Shown piece after piece: positions 41,593 to 50,640 of a DNA stretch of 64,000 bases (its first letter is position 1; each line of letters starts with the position of its first letter). The translations under genes and the position numbers were made by a program. The stretch lies in assembly GCA_030690265.1 (NCBI GenBank), contig JAUYHA010000155.1, positions 59,270 to 123,269 on the forward strand. Reading direction: 5' to 3'. Under the pieces are notes generated by a model that saw only the letters and a program-made list of their open reading frames with translations, had not been told where the DNA came from and did no database searches. The DNA comes from Dehalococcoidales bacterium (GTDB lineage: Bacteria; Chloroflexota; Dehalococcoidia; Dehalococcoidales; UBA2162).

Positions 41593-43818
41593 ATGGCTAA
41601 AAAGAGAAAATCTAACACCCGGGGCAAATCCAGAAGAGACATTACCAGGAGAAGGCCGTGGGGGAAACGACTGGCGCGTCTTATCTTCCTGTCACCACTG
41701 CGCTACTTTTTACTCCTGGCAATTATTGCCGCCCTCTTATTCTGGCAATGGCAGGCTGTTACCTCCTGGGTCAGTCTGGTGGTCACGACCCTGGTTGAGG
41801 CGGTAGCCAGTGCTGTTATCAGCACATTGAGGTTATTTGGCTGGGGCCTGCTCTTCATCATAGCAGGCATAGCGGCTCTTGCCTGGGGACTGCGGCGGCA
41901 AAAGCTTTCCTTTATCCACCACTGGAACCGCTGGCTGGGTGGTATCGCCTTCCTTCTGGTTATCTGGGGGATACTGGCTTTCATCACCCCGGGGAAGGGT
42001 ATTTTTGGTAGCTACAGTCTGGGAGGCAAATTCGGGCGGAATATCATTGGCTACACGGATACAGAGGGCATACTTCGTCTTTTGGGGTTATTTATCACCG
42101 GTATTGTTCTGCTGGCTCCCAAAGCTTCCTGGCGCAGGGTGAGAAATGCTACTTTATGGCTGATTAAGCAGTTCAAACAGCCGGGTTACAAGCCTCTCCC
42201 ACGACCTAAAGCACCTCCTCCTCCCAAACCAGTAATTCCTGAACCTCCAGCAGCAGAACTGGATGAGAAAAAGGTCATGCCGATAATTACTGCTGCTGCC
42301 ACCCCCGGAGAGCTAAAACAGGTGGCTCAGGAAGTATGGCAGAAATACGGTGAATCACCCGATTTGGTTACCATTGATGGCTGGAAATTACCTCCACTTG
42401 ATATTCTGGACCTGTCTCCTGAGATTCAATTCAGTCAGGCTGATAATGCCCGAAGAGCAGGGTTGCTGGAAGAAGCCCTGGCCAGCTACGGTGTTGAGGC
42501 TAAGGTAGTGCAAATAAATGTCGGGCCAACGGTTACCCAGTTTGGCGTCGAGCCGGGCTGGGATAGAAAGACGAAAGAGGTTAGGGAGAAGGATAAAGAC
42601 GGCAATGTTAATGTCAGGCTGCAAGAGGTATCTAAAACAAGAGTTAAAGTAGAGAGAATCAGCTCGCTGGCTAATGACCTGGCTTTAGCCCTGGCAACAC
42701 CCACCATCAGGATTGAAGCCCCGGTGCCGGGCAAATCGGTGGTTGGTGTTGAGATGCCTAACACCATACTCAATCTGGTCAGTCTACGGGGGGTAATAGA
42801 GACCAGTGCTTTTCAAAAGATGCTTGCCAAATCAAAAATAGCACTGGCACTGGGCAAAGGGGCTGGTGGTGAGGCAACAGCCGGTGACCTGGCTAAAATG
42901 CCTCACCTGCTTATTGCCGGAGCCACTGGCAGCGGTAAGACTGTCTGCTTGAATGCTATCGTCTGTTGCCTGTTATTGTATAATACGCCCTATGATGTTC
43001 ACTTCATCATGATTGACCCGAAGAGAGTGGAACTGACCATGTTCAATAGCATTCCGCACCTGGCCAGCCCGGTTATCGTCGATGCCGATAAAGCCCTGGA
43101 TGCCCTGCGCTGGCTCAGCCAGGAAATGAATAAGCGATACCAGACCCTGGCTTCAGCCGGTGTCCGCAACATTGAAGGTTACAATAAAAACAGGCAGGGC
43201 AGCGAGAAGATGCCCTTTCTGGTGCTGATTATCGATGAGCTTGCCGACCTTATGTTAACCAGCAGTAACGAGGTAGAACAGATTCTCTGCCGGCTGGCTC
43301 AACTTTCCCGGGCTGTCGGTATTCACCTGGTAGTGGCTACTCAGCGTCCCTCCGTCGATGTCATTACCGGCTTAATCAAGGCTAACTTCCCTACCCGCAT
43401 CAGCTTTGCCGTTACCTCCCAGATTGATTCCCGCACCATTCTGGATAGTGGTGGTGCGGAAAAGCTACTGGGCAGCGGTGACATGCTCTATATGCCTACC
43501 GAAGCCTCCAAGCCCAAACGCTTACAGGGTTGCTATCTCTCTGATGCTGAGGTTGAGAGGCTTGTCTATTTCTGGGGAAACCAGAAAAAGGAGGAGTCAC
43601 CATCCCTGAAGATTGAGGAGCCGGTGACAGCCTCTGCCGTACGCCGGACAGGCTCTCCGGAGGACTCACTCATTGAGACAGCCAGGCAACTGGCCCAGGA
43701 GCACAAGAATATCTCGACCTCTTACCTGCAACGGAAACTGCGCATTGGTTATCCCCGGGCCGCCCGCCTTATGGAACAACTCGAGGAGGAAAGAGAGAAA
43801 GAAGAGGAGAAACAATAA
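41593..43818 (+). CDS. ftsK: DNA translocase FtsK/SpoIIIE
   Basis: Membrane-anchored ATP-driven DNA pump for chromosome segregation at division. The N-terminal 190 residues hold four hydrophobic segments. A proline-rich linker (PRPKAPPPPKPVIPEPP) follows. The motor has Walker A GATGSGKT near residue 445, Walker B LVLIIDELADL near 545, and VVATQRPSVDVITG. A C-terminal gamma winged-helix (about 680-741, TSYLQRKLRIGYPRAARLMEQLE) would read KOPS-like sites. At 741 residues it is of SpoIIIE-like length. The stop overlaps the yebC start. Confidence 0.95.
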   Translation: MAKKRKSNTRGKSRRDITRRRPWGKRLARLIFLSPLRYFLLLAIIAALLFWQWQAVTSWVSLVVTTLVEAVASAVISTLRLFGWGLLFIIAGIAALAWGLRRQKLSFIHHWNRWLGGIAFLLVIWGILAFITPGKGIFGSYSLGGKFGRNIIGYTDTEGILRLLGLFITGIVLLAPKASWRRVRNATLWLIKQFKQPGYKPLPRPKAPPPPKPVIPEPPAAELDEKKVMPIITAAATPGELKQVAQEVWQKYGESPDLVTIDGWKLPPLDILDLSPEIQFSQADNARRAGLLEEALASYGVEAKVVQINVGPTVTQFGVEPGWDRKTKEVREKDKDGNVNVRLQEVSKTRVKVERISSLANDLALALATPTIRIEAPVPGKSVVGVEMPNTILNLVSLRGVIETSAFQKMLAKSKIALALGKGAGGEATAGDLAKMPHLLIAGATGSGKTVCLNAIVCCLLLYNTPYDVHFIMIDPKRVELTMFNSIPHLASPVIVDADKALDALRWLSQEMNKRYQTLASAGVRNIEGYNKNRQGSEKMPFLVLIIDELADLMLTSSNEVEQILCRLAQLSRAVGIHLVVATQRPSVDVITGLIKANFPTRISFAVTSQIDSRTILDSGGAEKLLGSGDMLYMPTEASKPKRLQGCYLSDAEVERLVYFWGNQKKEESPSLKIEEPVTASAVRRTGSPEDSLIETARQLAQEHKNISTSYLQRKLRIGYPRAARLMEQLEEEREKEEEKQ

Positions 43819-44573
43819 TGTCTGGGCATTCCAAGTGGTCGACAATCAAGCATCAAAAAGGAACAGCTGATGCCCGGCGGGGACAGCTTTTTACCAAGCT
43901 AAGCCGTGAGATTATAGTGGCGGTGCGGGAAGGGGGGAGTAACCCTGAAGCAAATGTTAAGCTGCGCCTGGCAATACAGAAAGCCCGCGACAACAATATG
44001 CCCATGGATAATATAGAAAGGGCAATCAAGAAGGGCAGCGGGGAAACAGAGGGAGCCACCCTGAATGAGATGATTTTTGAAGGCTATGGCCCCAGTGGCT
44101 CGGCAATTCTGGTGCAGGCTCTCAGTGATAACCGCAACCGAATCCTGCAGGAAGTCCGCAATGTCTTCTCCCGCAACGGAGCCAGCCTGGGAGAGGCTGG
44201 CTGTGTAGTCTGGCTTTTTGAATCAAAAGGATTGCTTCTGATAGAAGCCGATAATCTGAATCCCGAGGAAATAGCTCTCCGGGCTATTGATAGCGGTGCT
44301 GATGATGTTAAGGTAGAGCAGGACCATATAGAGATTTACACCAGACCTGAGGAGCTTGAGACGGTTAGAGCGGCACTGGAGGAAAAGAATATACCTATTG
44401 CCTCGGCCGAGGTTACCATGCTGCCCAAGACTACTCTTGAGCTTGAGGAAAAGTCTGCCCTGCAAACATTGAAGCTAATGCACAAACTGGAAGAGCTTGA
44501 TGAAGTCCAATCCGTTTCCAGCAATGTCAATTTTACCAGCTCAGTGCTGGAAAGTTACTATAATCAAGATTAA
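43818..44573 (+). CDS. yebC: YebC/PmpR-family translation or transcription factor
   Basis: A 251-residue YebC/TACO1-family protein. It opens SGHSKWSTIKHQKGTADARRGQLFTKLSREI and has FEGYGPSGSAILVQALSDNRNR and RNVFSRNGASLGEAGCVVWLF. Members have been described both as DNA-binding regulators and as ribosome-associated factors easing polyproline translation. Classic gene order yebC-ruvC-ruvA is kept. The start shares one base with the ftsK stop. Confidence 0.94.
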   Translation: MSGHSKWSTIKHQKGTADARRGQLFTKLSREIIVAVREGGSNPEANVKLRLAIQKARDNNMPMDNIERAIKKGSGETEGATLNEMIFEGYGPSGSAILVQALSDNRNRILQEVRNVFSRNGASLGEAGCVVWLFESKGLLLIEADNLNPEEIALRAIDSGADDVKVEQDHIEIYTRPEELETVRAALEEKNIPIASAEVTMLPKTTLELEEKSALQTLKLMHKLEELDEVQSVSSNVNFTSSVLESYYNQD

Positions 44574-44587
44574 GGTATTGACATTCA

Positions 44588-45091
44588 ATGAGAATTATGG
44601 GAATTGACCCGGGCACAAAAGCTATGGGGTACGGAGTGCTGGAAAGCAACGAGGGTAAAACAAGCCTGGTTGATTATGGTGTCCTGACACCGGCAGCAAG
44701 TGCCTCTATCGGAGAGCGGTTGAGCTATCTCTATAACGGTCTCCTGGAGATTATTTCGAGAACTCAGCCTGATGCCATAGCCATAGAGCAACCTTTTGTA
44801 GCCAAGAATGCCAGAACCGCCCTGGTTATCGGCATGGCTCAAGCGGTAGCCATCCTGGCGGCAGCCAACCGGGGAATTACAGCCTGCGAATACACCCCCG
44901 CCCGGATAAAACAGAGTGTAGCTAATTATGGAGTTAGCTCTAAAGAGCAGATTCAGGAAATGGTCAGGTTATGGCTCGGCCTGTCAAAAAGACCGGAGCC
45001 GAGCGATGCGGCTGATGCCCTGGCAGTAGCTCTCTGCCACCTCAGCGAGACCCAACTGAACCACATCCTGGCCAGTCAGGATAAAAGGTAG
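44588..45091 (+). CDS. ruvC: Holliday junction resolvase RuvC
   Basis: A 167-residue endonuclease that cuts Holliday junctions. IMGIDPGTKAMGYGVLE gives the first catalytic Asp, IAIEQPFVAKNARTALVIGMAQAV the Glu, and PSDAADALAVALCHL the final Asp pair. Length is normal. Follows yebC by 14 bases and precedes ruvA by two. ruvB is not in this window. Confidence 0.95.
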   Translation: MRIMGIDPGTKAMGYGVLESNEGKTSLVDYGVLTPAASASIGERLSYLYNGLLEIISRTQPDAIAIEQPFVAKNARTALVIGMAQAVAILAAANRGITACEYTPARIKQSVANYGVSSKEQIQEMVRLWLGLSKRPEPSDAADALAVALCHLSETQLNHILASQDKR

Positions 45092-45093
45092 CG

Positions 45094-45678
45094 ATGTTAG
45101 CCAGTCTGCACGGTAAATTAGAGGTATTAGGCGATAACTGGGCACTTGTCAATGTCAATGGTGTGGGTTTTCAGGTATATATGCCCACCTCCACCCTCAG
45201 CACATTGGGCAGCATCGGTGGAGAAGTGCACCTCCACACCCACCTTGTCCTCAGGGAGAACACCATCGCCCTCTACGGTTTCACTACTGCCGAAGAACTG
45301 GAGCTATTTCAAATTCTGACCGGGGTGTCGGGGATGGGCTCCAGGCTGGCTCTGGCAGTGCTCTCGACAATGAATGTAGAGCAGGTGAGCATGGCTATCG
45401 CCACCGGCAGCATTGACCTGCTCACTACCGTCCCCGGCATCGGGAAAAAGATGGCACAGCGCCTTATCGTAGAGCTTAAAGATAAGATTGGTGCCGGTCT
45501 GGTTACCACCTCCACCAGCCAGTTCATGCCGGAAAACGCCGAAGTTATCTCCGCTCTCATCTCGCTTGGCTACTCCGCACTTGAAGCGGGACGGTCGGTA
45601 GCCACCCTTCCCCCCTCCTCCGGCCTCAACCTCGAAGAAAAAATAAAGCTGGCACTGCAGTATTTCGGAACAAAGTAA
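45094..45678 (+). CDS. ruvA: Holliday junction DNA helicase subunit RuvA
   Basis: A 194-residue junction-binding protein that loads the RuvB motor. The OB-fold N-terminus (MLASLHGKLEVLGDNWALVNVNGVGFQVYMP) is followed by two helix-hairpin-helix motifs (LTGVSGMGSRLALAVL and LTTVPGIGKKMAQRLIVELKDKI) and the C-terminal RuvB-contact domain. Last gene of the rnj-ftsK-yebC-ruvC-ruvA run, converging on the gene at 45720 across a 41-base gap. Confidence 0.95.
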   Translation: MLASLHGKLEVLGDNWALVNVNGVGFQVYMPTSTLSTLGSIGGEVHLHTHLVLRENTIALYGFTTAEELELFQILTGVSGMGSRLALAVLSTMNVEQVSMAIATGSIDLLTTVPGIGKKMAQRLIVELKDKIGAGLVTTSTSQFMPENAEVISALISLGYSALEAGRSVATLPPSSGLNLEEKIKLALQYFGTK

Positions 45679-45719
45679 AGAAAAATGTTATTATCAAACC
45701 CCATCCCTTTTGTCCTGTA

Positions 45720-46571
45720 TCAAAGTCTTTCTGAGGAAGTCCTTCCGGGGAAGGACAACGAAGAATCTGTGAGTGGGACAGGTTTGAAGGTCATTGTCTT
45801 TCCTCCTGAAGTATATAGCTCCAGTAAATCGGCCGCAAGGCGGTAGTTGCCGACTACCCACATGCCGGTGAAATAGCGGCCGGCATCCACTCTCAGTTCT
45901 CTGGGGATTTCCTCAGTTCTGTGCACTCTGTCGTCGGTGACTATAATATCATCTCCGTAAGCCTGATAGGAAAACTCATAATCATAAACACCCGCGTATG
46001 CCCTGAAAGTACCTCTGCCTGAACTCTCGTTATTGTCAAAAATAAGCGTGGCAAACTGGCTTTCGGTGATAGTGGCTCCGTCCAGGGCAACAAGCTGCCA
46101 GCTTGTGCCGGCAAGGTCGGCGGGGTCCATCCGATATTCCGGTCTCCTCTCAAATACCAGTTGATTATCGGCGCCGTAGATTTTCAGGTAGTTATCATCC
46201 ATACTATAAGATACCGCATTCCACAAGCAGTCTTCGTAGATATTCTCTTGTTCAACAATGCTTTGGTTGGAATGCCCTAAATCAGTCGACCCTACCTCAA
46301 ATCGAATGGCCGAGGCATTTGCCGTATAATTACCCTCATAGTAATTAAGCCCGGAATAACCCCAAACACGACCCTCAGGACGAAAGTAGAGGCTGATATA
46401 GGTGCCTTCAACAAGTCCGCTATCATTGATTGAGACCAGCTTCCATTGAGAGCCGAGTAACTTAGCGGAATTGTCGACAGTCAGCGGATTGAACAGAAAC
46501 CACAGACCGCCGACTACCATAAACAGCCCCAGGACAAGTAACCCGAGATAGATTTTCATTTTACCGATCAT
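45720..46571 (-). CDS. Membrane-anchored double META-domain protein
   Basis: A 283-residue protein. One hydrophobic segment (about 7-28) anchors two extracytoplasmic repeats. Each begins with a META/HslJ-like core: LLGSQWKLVSINDSG near 38 and LAGTSWQLVALDGATITESQFATLIFDN near 153. META domains occur in secreted proteins, some linked to stress or motility, with no defined reaction. The start ATGA overlaps the helicase stop and shares its GGAGGT ribosome site, so the two are coupled. Confidence 0.7.
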   Translation of the reverse strand: MIGKMKIYLGLLVLGLFMVVGGLWFLFNPLTVDNSAKLLGSQWKLVSINDSGLVEGTYISLYFRPEGRVWGYSGLNYYEGNYTANASAIRFEVGSTDLGHSNQSIVEQENIYEDCLWNAVSYSMDDNYLKIYGADNQLVFERRPEYRMDPADLAGTSWQLVALDGATITESQFATLIFDNNESSGRGTFRAYAGVYDYEFSYQAYGDDIIVTDDRVHRTEEIPRELRVDAGRYFTGMWVVGNYRLAADLLELYTSGGKTMTFKPVPLTDSSLSFPGRTSSERL

Positions 46572-48874
46572 TGCCTTACCTCCTTTTGGGCAGACTTCAG
46601 CAATCCTGCCAGCAGTACCTGAGCCGCCCTTTTATCCAGGGGCTGGTTATTATTGCCGCACTTGGGGGACTGAATACAGCTCGGGCAGCCTTCTTCGCAA
46701 GGACACCCGGTAACTGCCTCCAGAGTTGCCCGCCACAGTTCTTCCACCAGTTCAAAACCCTTCTCAGCAATACCGATGCCCCCGGGATAGGCATCATAAA
46801 TAAATATCTGGGCTCTTCCGGTATCGGGATGTAGCGGGGTGGATACCCCGCCAATATCATTACGGTCGCACAAAGCAAACAAGGGGAGCAGGCCAATAGC
46901 AGCATGCTCGGCAGCATGCAAGCCGCCGGCAAAGTCCAGTTGAAGCTCAGCCAATCGAGCCTCAGCCTCAGACGGCAGGTCAAACCAGAAAGCGACAGTG
47001 GGGAAGTGGAGCGGGGGCAGGTCAAGCGGCTCCTCGCCAATTACTTCCTCGGTGAATTGGGCTTTTTTCTTAAAGCCCACCACATTATTGGTAACCGCCA
47101 CTTCACCCAGGTATACCTTCACCCGTCCACAGCTTCTGCTCCGGATTAGCCTGGTAACACGCAAATCCTCGATTTCCCTGGTCTGAGTATAGTAGGAGAC
47201 ATCGGTTGGCTCGGCATAAGCAGTGTGACCGGCAAGGTCAAGCCCGGTTACCAGGTATGACTCTCCCTGATGGAGATAGACAGCTCCGGGGTGTATCTGG
47301 AAGAAAGCGACGCTGGCTTCCACCGTCTCCAGTAAAGAAGCCGACGAAGTATCAATGACAGCATAGCTCTCGCCTGAGGTAGAACGGATGTTAATTGCCT
47401 GAGCGGGGTACGAGATAGCCGGTGAAAGATACCACTTCCGCCGGCGCTCCCTGAGCAAACCCTGCTTGTCCAGTTCCCCGATTTCTTGAGCAAAGAGGGC
47501 ACCGAAGAACTTTTCATCCTCGCTGTTCAGGGGCGACTCCCAGGCGGCACAGAGCAGGTGGGCTCTAAGAATATAGTGATTATCCGGGTTAATCAGGGCA
47601 TTCTCAAAGCTCTTCTGAAAGAAAGATTCGGGGTGGTGCATCAAATACTGGTCAAGAGGACCGTCCTGCCCGATTAAAAGACTTAACGACCCCTCTCTGC
47701 CGCGGCCGCTCCTGCCCGCCTGCTGCCAGGTGCTGGCGATACTGCCGGGATAGCCGGTAAGCACCGTTGCGTCAAGACCGCCAATATCCACGCCTAACTC
47801 CAGAGCCACGGTAGCCACCACCCCCAGAAGCTGACCACCGAATAGCTCCCGCTCAATCTGGCGCCGTTCCTGGGGCAGATACCCGGCCCGGTAAGCCTTG
47901 ATTCTTTTAGCCAGCAGCGGGTTTTCTTCAGCCAGCCTGTCCCGCGAGTAGCTGTAAATAAGCTCGGTCACCCGGCGGGTGCGGGCGAAGGTCAAAGTAC
48001 GAATACCCTGCTTCACCAGCTCGGTAAATAAATAGCTCGCTTCGCTGTTGGTACTGCGGCGAGCATTTTTTGCCTTATCGATGACTGGCGGCTCCCAGAA
48101 GACAAATTCCTTTCCCCCGTGAGGAGAACCGTCGTTATCAACCACGCTGAATGGTAGCCCGGTCAGTTTTTCGGCATGCTCACCGGGATTGGCTATGGTG
48201 GCTGAAGAGCAGATAAACTGAGGATTTGAGCCATACATTTCACACAGGCGCCTCAGCCGGCGCAGTACTCCGGCAACATGAGAACCGAAGACACCCCGGT
48301 AGATATGGGCTTCATCAACGACCACATATCTTAAACTTCGCAGCAATTTTGACCAGCTCCGGTGATTGGGCAGGATACCAAGGTGGAGCATATCAGGATT
48401 GGTCAGAATAATCCTTGCCCGTCTTCTTATCTCAGCCCGCTCAGCCTGAGGGGTATCGCCATCAAAAGTGGCTAATTCCTCTGCTCCGAAAGGAGCCGGG
48501 AAAAAGAGCTGCCTTAAAACCCGCAGCTGGTCCTGAGCCAGAGCTTTGGTAGGGAAAAGGTAAAGAGCCCGACTGTTTGGTTCAGTCAGCAGAGCCTCAA
48601 TTACCGCCAGGTTATAGCACAGGCTCTTACCGCTGGCGCTCGAAGTGGCTACCATTACATTCTTGCCCTGCCGGGCTTTATTCACCGCTTCAGCCTGATG
48701 AGTATAAAGGGAAGATATACCGGATTGCTCGAGGCGGTCCTGAAGGCTGGCGGCGAGAGGCTCATCTAACTCAGCAGGCACAGCTTTACGGGGCGGGATA
48801 TGCTCGATGTGCACAATCTGACCGGCATAACCGGGCTGAGCTTGAAGGTAATCAAGAAAAGCTAAGGTATCCAT
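46568..48874 (-). CDS. DEAD/DEAH-box helicase with C-terminal zinc domain (MrfA/YprA-like)
   Basis: A superfamily 2 helicase of about 768 residues. Walker A variant is ATSSASGKSLCYN near 77. DEAH-type motif II is VVVDEAHIYRG near 187. Motif III is CSSATIANP. The second RecA domain has ATVALELGVDIGGLDATVLTGYPGSIASTWQQAGRSGRG. The C-terminal DUF1998-type region ends with four cysteines (CPCEEGCPSCIQSPKCG), as in Bacillus MrfA, which unwinds DNA for repair of mitomycin-type lesions. The exonuclease partner MrfB is not nearby. ATG 48874 follows AGGA; an in-frame GTG lies at 48886. Confidence 0.92.
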   Translation of the reverse strand: MDTLAFLDYLQAQPGYAGQIVHIEHIPPRKAVPAELDEPLAASLQDRLEQSGISSLYTHQAEAVNKARQGKNVMVATSSASGKSLCYNLAVIEALLTEPNSRALYLFPTKALAQDQLRVLRQLFFPAPFGAEELATFDGDTPQAERAEIRRRARIILTNPDMLHLGILPNHRSWSKLLRSLRYVVVDEAHIYRGVFGSHVAGVLRRLRRLCEMYGSNPQFICSSATIANPGEHAEKLTGLPFSVVDNDGSPHGGKEFVFWEPPVIDKAKNARRSTNSEASYLFTELVKQGIRTLTFARTRRVTELIYSYSRDRLAEENPLLAKRIKAYRAGYLPQERRQIERELFGGQLLGVVATVALELGVDIGGLDATVLTGYPGSIASTWQQAGRSGRGREGSLSLLIGQDGPLDQYLMHHPESFFQKSFENALINPDNHYILRAHLLCAAWESPLNSEDEKFFGALFAQEIGELDKQGLLRERRRKWYLSPAISYPAQAINIRSTSGESYAVIDTSSASLLETVEASVAFFQIHPGAVYLHQGESYLVTGLDLAGHTAYAEPTDVSYYTQTREIEDLRVTRLIRSRSCGRVKVYLGEVAVTNNVVGFKKKAQFTEEVIGEEPLDLPPLHFPTVAFWFDLPSEAEARLAELQLDFAGGLHAAEHAAIGLLPLFALCDRNDIGGVSTPLHPDTGRAQIFIYDAYPGGIGIAEKGFELVEELWRATLEAVTGCPCEEGCPSCIQSPKCGNNNQPLDKRAAQVLLAGLLKSAQKEVRQ

Positions 48875-48906
48875 TAGTCCTGTCACTCAGGCAAGTTTCG
48901 TTTCGC

Positions 48907-49206
48907 CTACATATCAAAAACGGGCAGAATCTCAATCTTGTAGTCGAGCACCTCTACTTCAAGCCGACCCTCTATAATGTAGTTGACTGCCTTTGATAAA
49001 ATTTCGTTGGCGTGGCGCTTATCATTGCTGACACAGGCGATACCAATAGTTGCCCGTTGCCATAAATCGTGGTTGTCAATCTCAGCTACAGAGATATTGA
49101 ATTTGTTGGCTAGCCGGCTGATAATGGGTTTCAACACCCGCCGCTTATCTTTGAGAGACGAGTTCTCCGGCAAACGGACCTCAACCCGACAAATACCGAC
49201 ATGCAT
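48907..49206 (-). CDS. DUF503 (YlxP-like) protein
   Basis: A 99-residue protein with the DUF503 pattern HVGICRVEVRLPENSSLKDKRRVLKPIISRLANKFNISVAEIDNHDLWQRATIGIACVSND. YlxP-type proteins are small alpha/beta dimers often located near rbfA and infB. Here the neighbour is a repair helicase 32 bases downstream. Function is not established. Confidence 0.9.
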   Translation of the reverse strand: MHVGICRVEVRLPENSSLKDKRRVLKPIISRLANKFNISVAEIDNHDLWQRATIGIACVSNDKRHANEILSKAVNYIIEGRLEVEVLDYKIEILPVFDM

Positions 49207-49367
49207 GACCTATCCGGTTTCCAGTAGACACTCCGCCCGCAGCGCTGTATGCCAATAGACTAGCACTATCGAAAGGAGTAAGTCAACGGTGACGGCAGAT
49301 TAACAATTGCCCTTAGTATGCCGAATAATTGACTTTCTGCCTCTTCCAATAGCAAAATGAAGGTGCT

Positions 49368-49529
49368 ATGACACAGATTATTCTTGTCCGGCACTGTGAA
49401 ACTGAATGGAATGCCAGTGAGATATTCAGGGGCAGGCGCGATGTTAGTTTGAATGAAATGGGCATCAAGCAGGCAGAACTGCTGGGGGACTACATACCTG
49501 AGGCAAATTCGGCAGCGCCCGCTCAATGA
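49368..49529 (+). pseudogene. Truncated histidine phosphatase (phosphoglycerate-mutase-like)
   Basis: A 53-codon frame starting at ATG 49368: MTQIILVRHCETEWN, then a FRGRRDVSLNEMG segment and QAELLGDYI. This is the N-terminal signature of the histidine phosphatase family (normally RHGETEWN). It holds the catalytic His, but the usual Gly of RHG is Cys. The frame stops at TGA 49527-49529, where the family would continue for about 150 more residues with a second RHG-adjacent motif and catalytic His. The downstream bases lead into an unrelated gene, so most of the gene has been lost. Confidence 0.75.
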
Positions 49530-49574
49530 TTTCTGAGACACCTTTTTGATGACGTAAAGGAGGGTAATGAACCA

Positions 49575-50459
49575 ATGGAGGCAAAGAAGGTAGCTATTAT
49601 GAGCTCCGGTGACATGGGCTCTGCCATAGGTAAAATCCTGAGTGACTCGGGGCTTGATGTCATCACCTGTCTCGAAGGACGCAGTGAACTTACCCGGTTG
49701 AGAGCACAGGAAGCAGGAATGCGTAATGCAGCCTCAATCGACCAGATGGTGAAGGAATCAGACCTCATACTCTCCGTGCTGGTACCTTCGGAAGCACTGG
49801 CACTTGCCGAGCTTATTGCCGGCAGTATCCGCCGTACCGGAGGTCATCCGGCTTATGTCGACCTGAACGCAATCGCCCCGCAAACGGTGAAGGAAATCAA
49901 CACAGTCATAACTGATGCCGGCGCTACTTTCATCGATGCAGGCATTATCGGCTCACCGCCAAAAGCCGGTAAGAGCAACACGCGCATCTACTGCTCCGGA
50001 CCGGACACAGCGGCACTGGAATCGCTATCTCAAGCAGGATTGGACATCAGATTTGTAGGCTCTGGCATCGGTCAGGCATCCGGGTTGAAAATGGTATACG
50101 CCGCCTCTACCAAGGGAATCACCGCCCTTTGGACGGAATTGCTTGTTGCCGCCAGGGCTCTCGGTCTGGAAGAAGCGCTCATAGCGGAACTGAAGATGCA
50201 CGGAGACAGCATCTCCGAAATTTTGAATCAGCGTCTCCCTTCGATGCCGAGGCGGGCTCGAAGGTGGATTGGTGAAATGGAAGAGATTGCCAAGACTTTT
50301 AACGGCGTGGGATTGACACCGAAGATGCTGCTCGGGGCGGCGGATATCTACCGACTTGTCAGCGAGACACCGCTCGCCAACCAGACTTCCCGCCAGCCGG
50401 ACCCCTCAGCAGACAAAATCCTCCAGGTTGTCGCAGGCCGGCTGGAAACGACCCGTTAA
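49575..50459 (+). CDS. NAD(P)-dependent dehydrogenase, 6PGDH-like fold with DUF1932
   Basis: A 294-residue protein related to 3-hydroxyisobutyrate and 6-phosphogluconate dehydrogenases. The nucleotide fold begins VAIMSSGDMGSAIGKIL, where the usual GxGxxG is S-S-G-D-M-G. It continues SDLILSVLVPSEALALAE, FIDAGIIGSPP and then the SGLKMVYAASTKGITALWTELLVAA helix with the catalytic-type Lys. The C-terminal domain matches DUF1932. Likely oxidises a beta-hydroxyacid. Starts 45 bases after the truncated phosphatase. Confidence 0.85.
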   Translation: MEAKKVAIMSSGDMGSAIGKILSDSGLDVITCLEGRSELTRLRAQEAGMRNAASIDQMVKESDLILSVLVPSEALALAELIAGSIRRTGGHPAYVDLNAIAPQTVKEINTVITDAGATFIDAGIIGSPPKAGKSNTRIYCSGPDTAALESLSQAGLDIRFVGSGIGQASGLKMVYAASTKGITALWTELLVAARALGLEEALIAELKMHGDSISEILNQRLPSMPRRARRWIGEMEEIAKTFNGVGLTPKMLLGAADIYRLVSETPLANQTSRQPDPSADKILQVVAGRLETTR

Positions 50460-50534
50460 TCTTAAAGGTCAGCTAGAACATCCCGTGTCATTTTTCAATC
50501 AATGAAGGGATGAAAACATTGGTTTACTAACCGG

Positions 50535-50627
50535 GTCATTCCGTACTTGATACGGAATCCAGGTGGGGTGGGCTGGCCTGGATTCCAGCTGGAGTTTATC
50601 CCGTACCTGATACGGGGCCGGAATGAC
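50535..50627. repeat. gtcattcc-type palindromic repeat
   Basis: Ends gtcattcc / ggaatgac, with two internal hairpins (ccgtacttgatacgg and cccgtacctgatacgggg). The second half is shared with the interiors of MITE copies at 51734 and 54503, so the two repeat types have exchanged modules. Confidence 0.6.
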
Positions 50628-50640
50628 AGTTCGGGACTTC

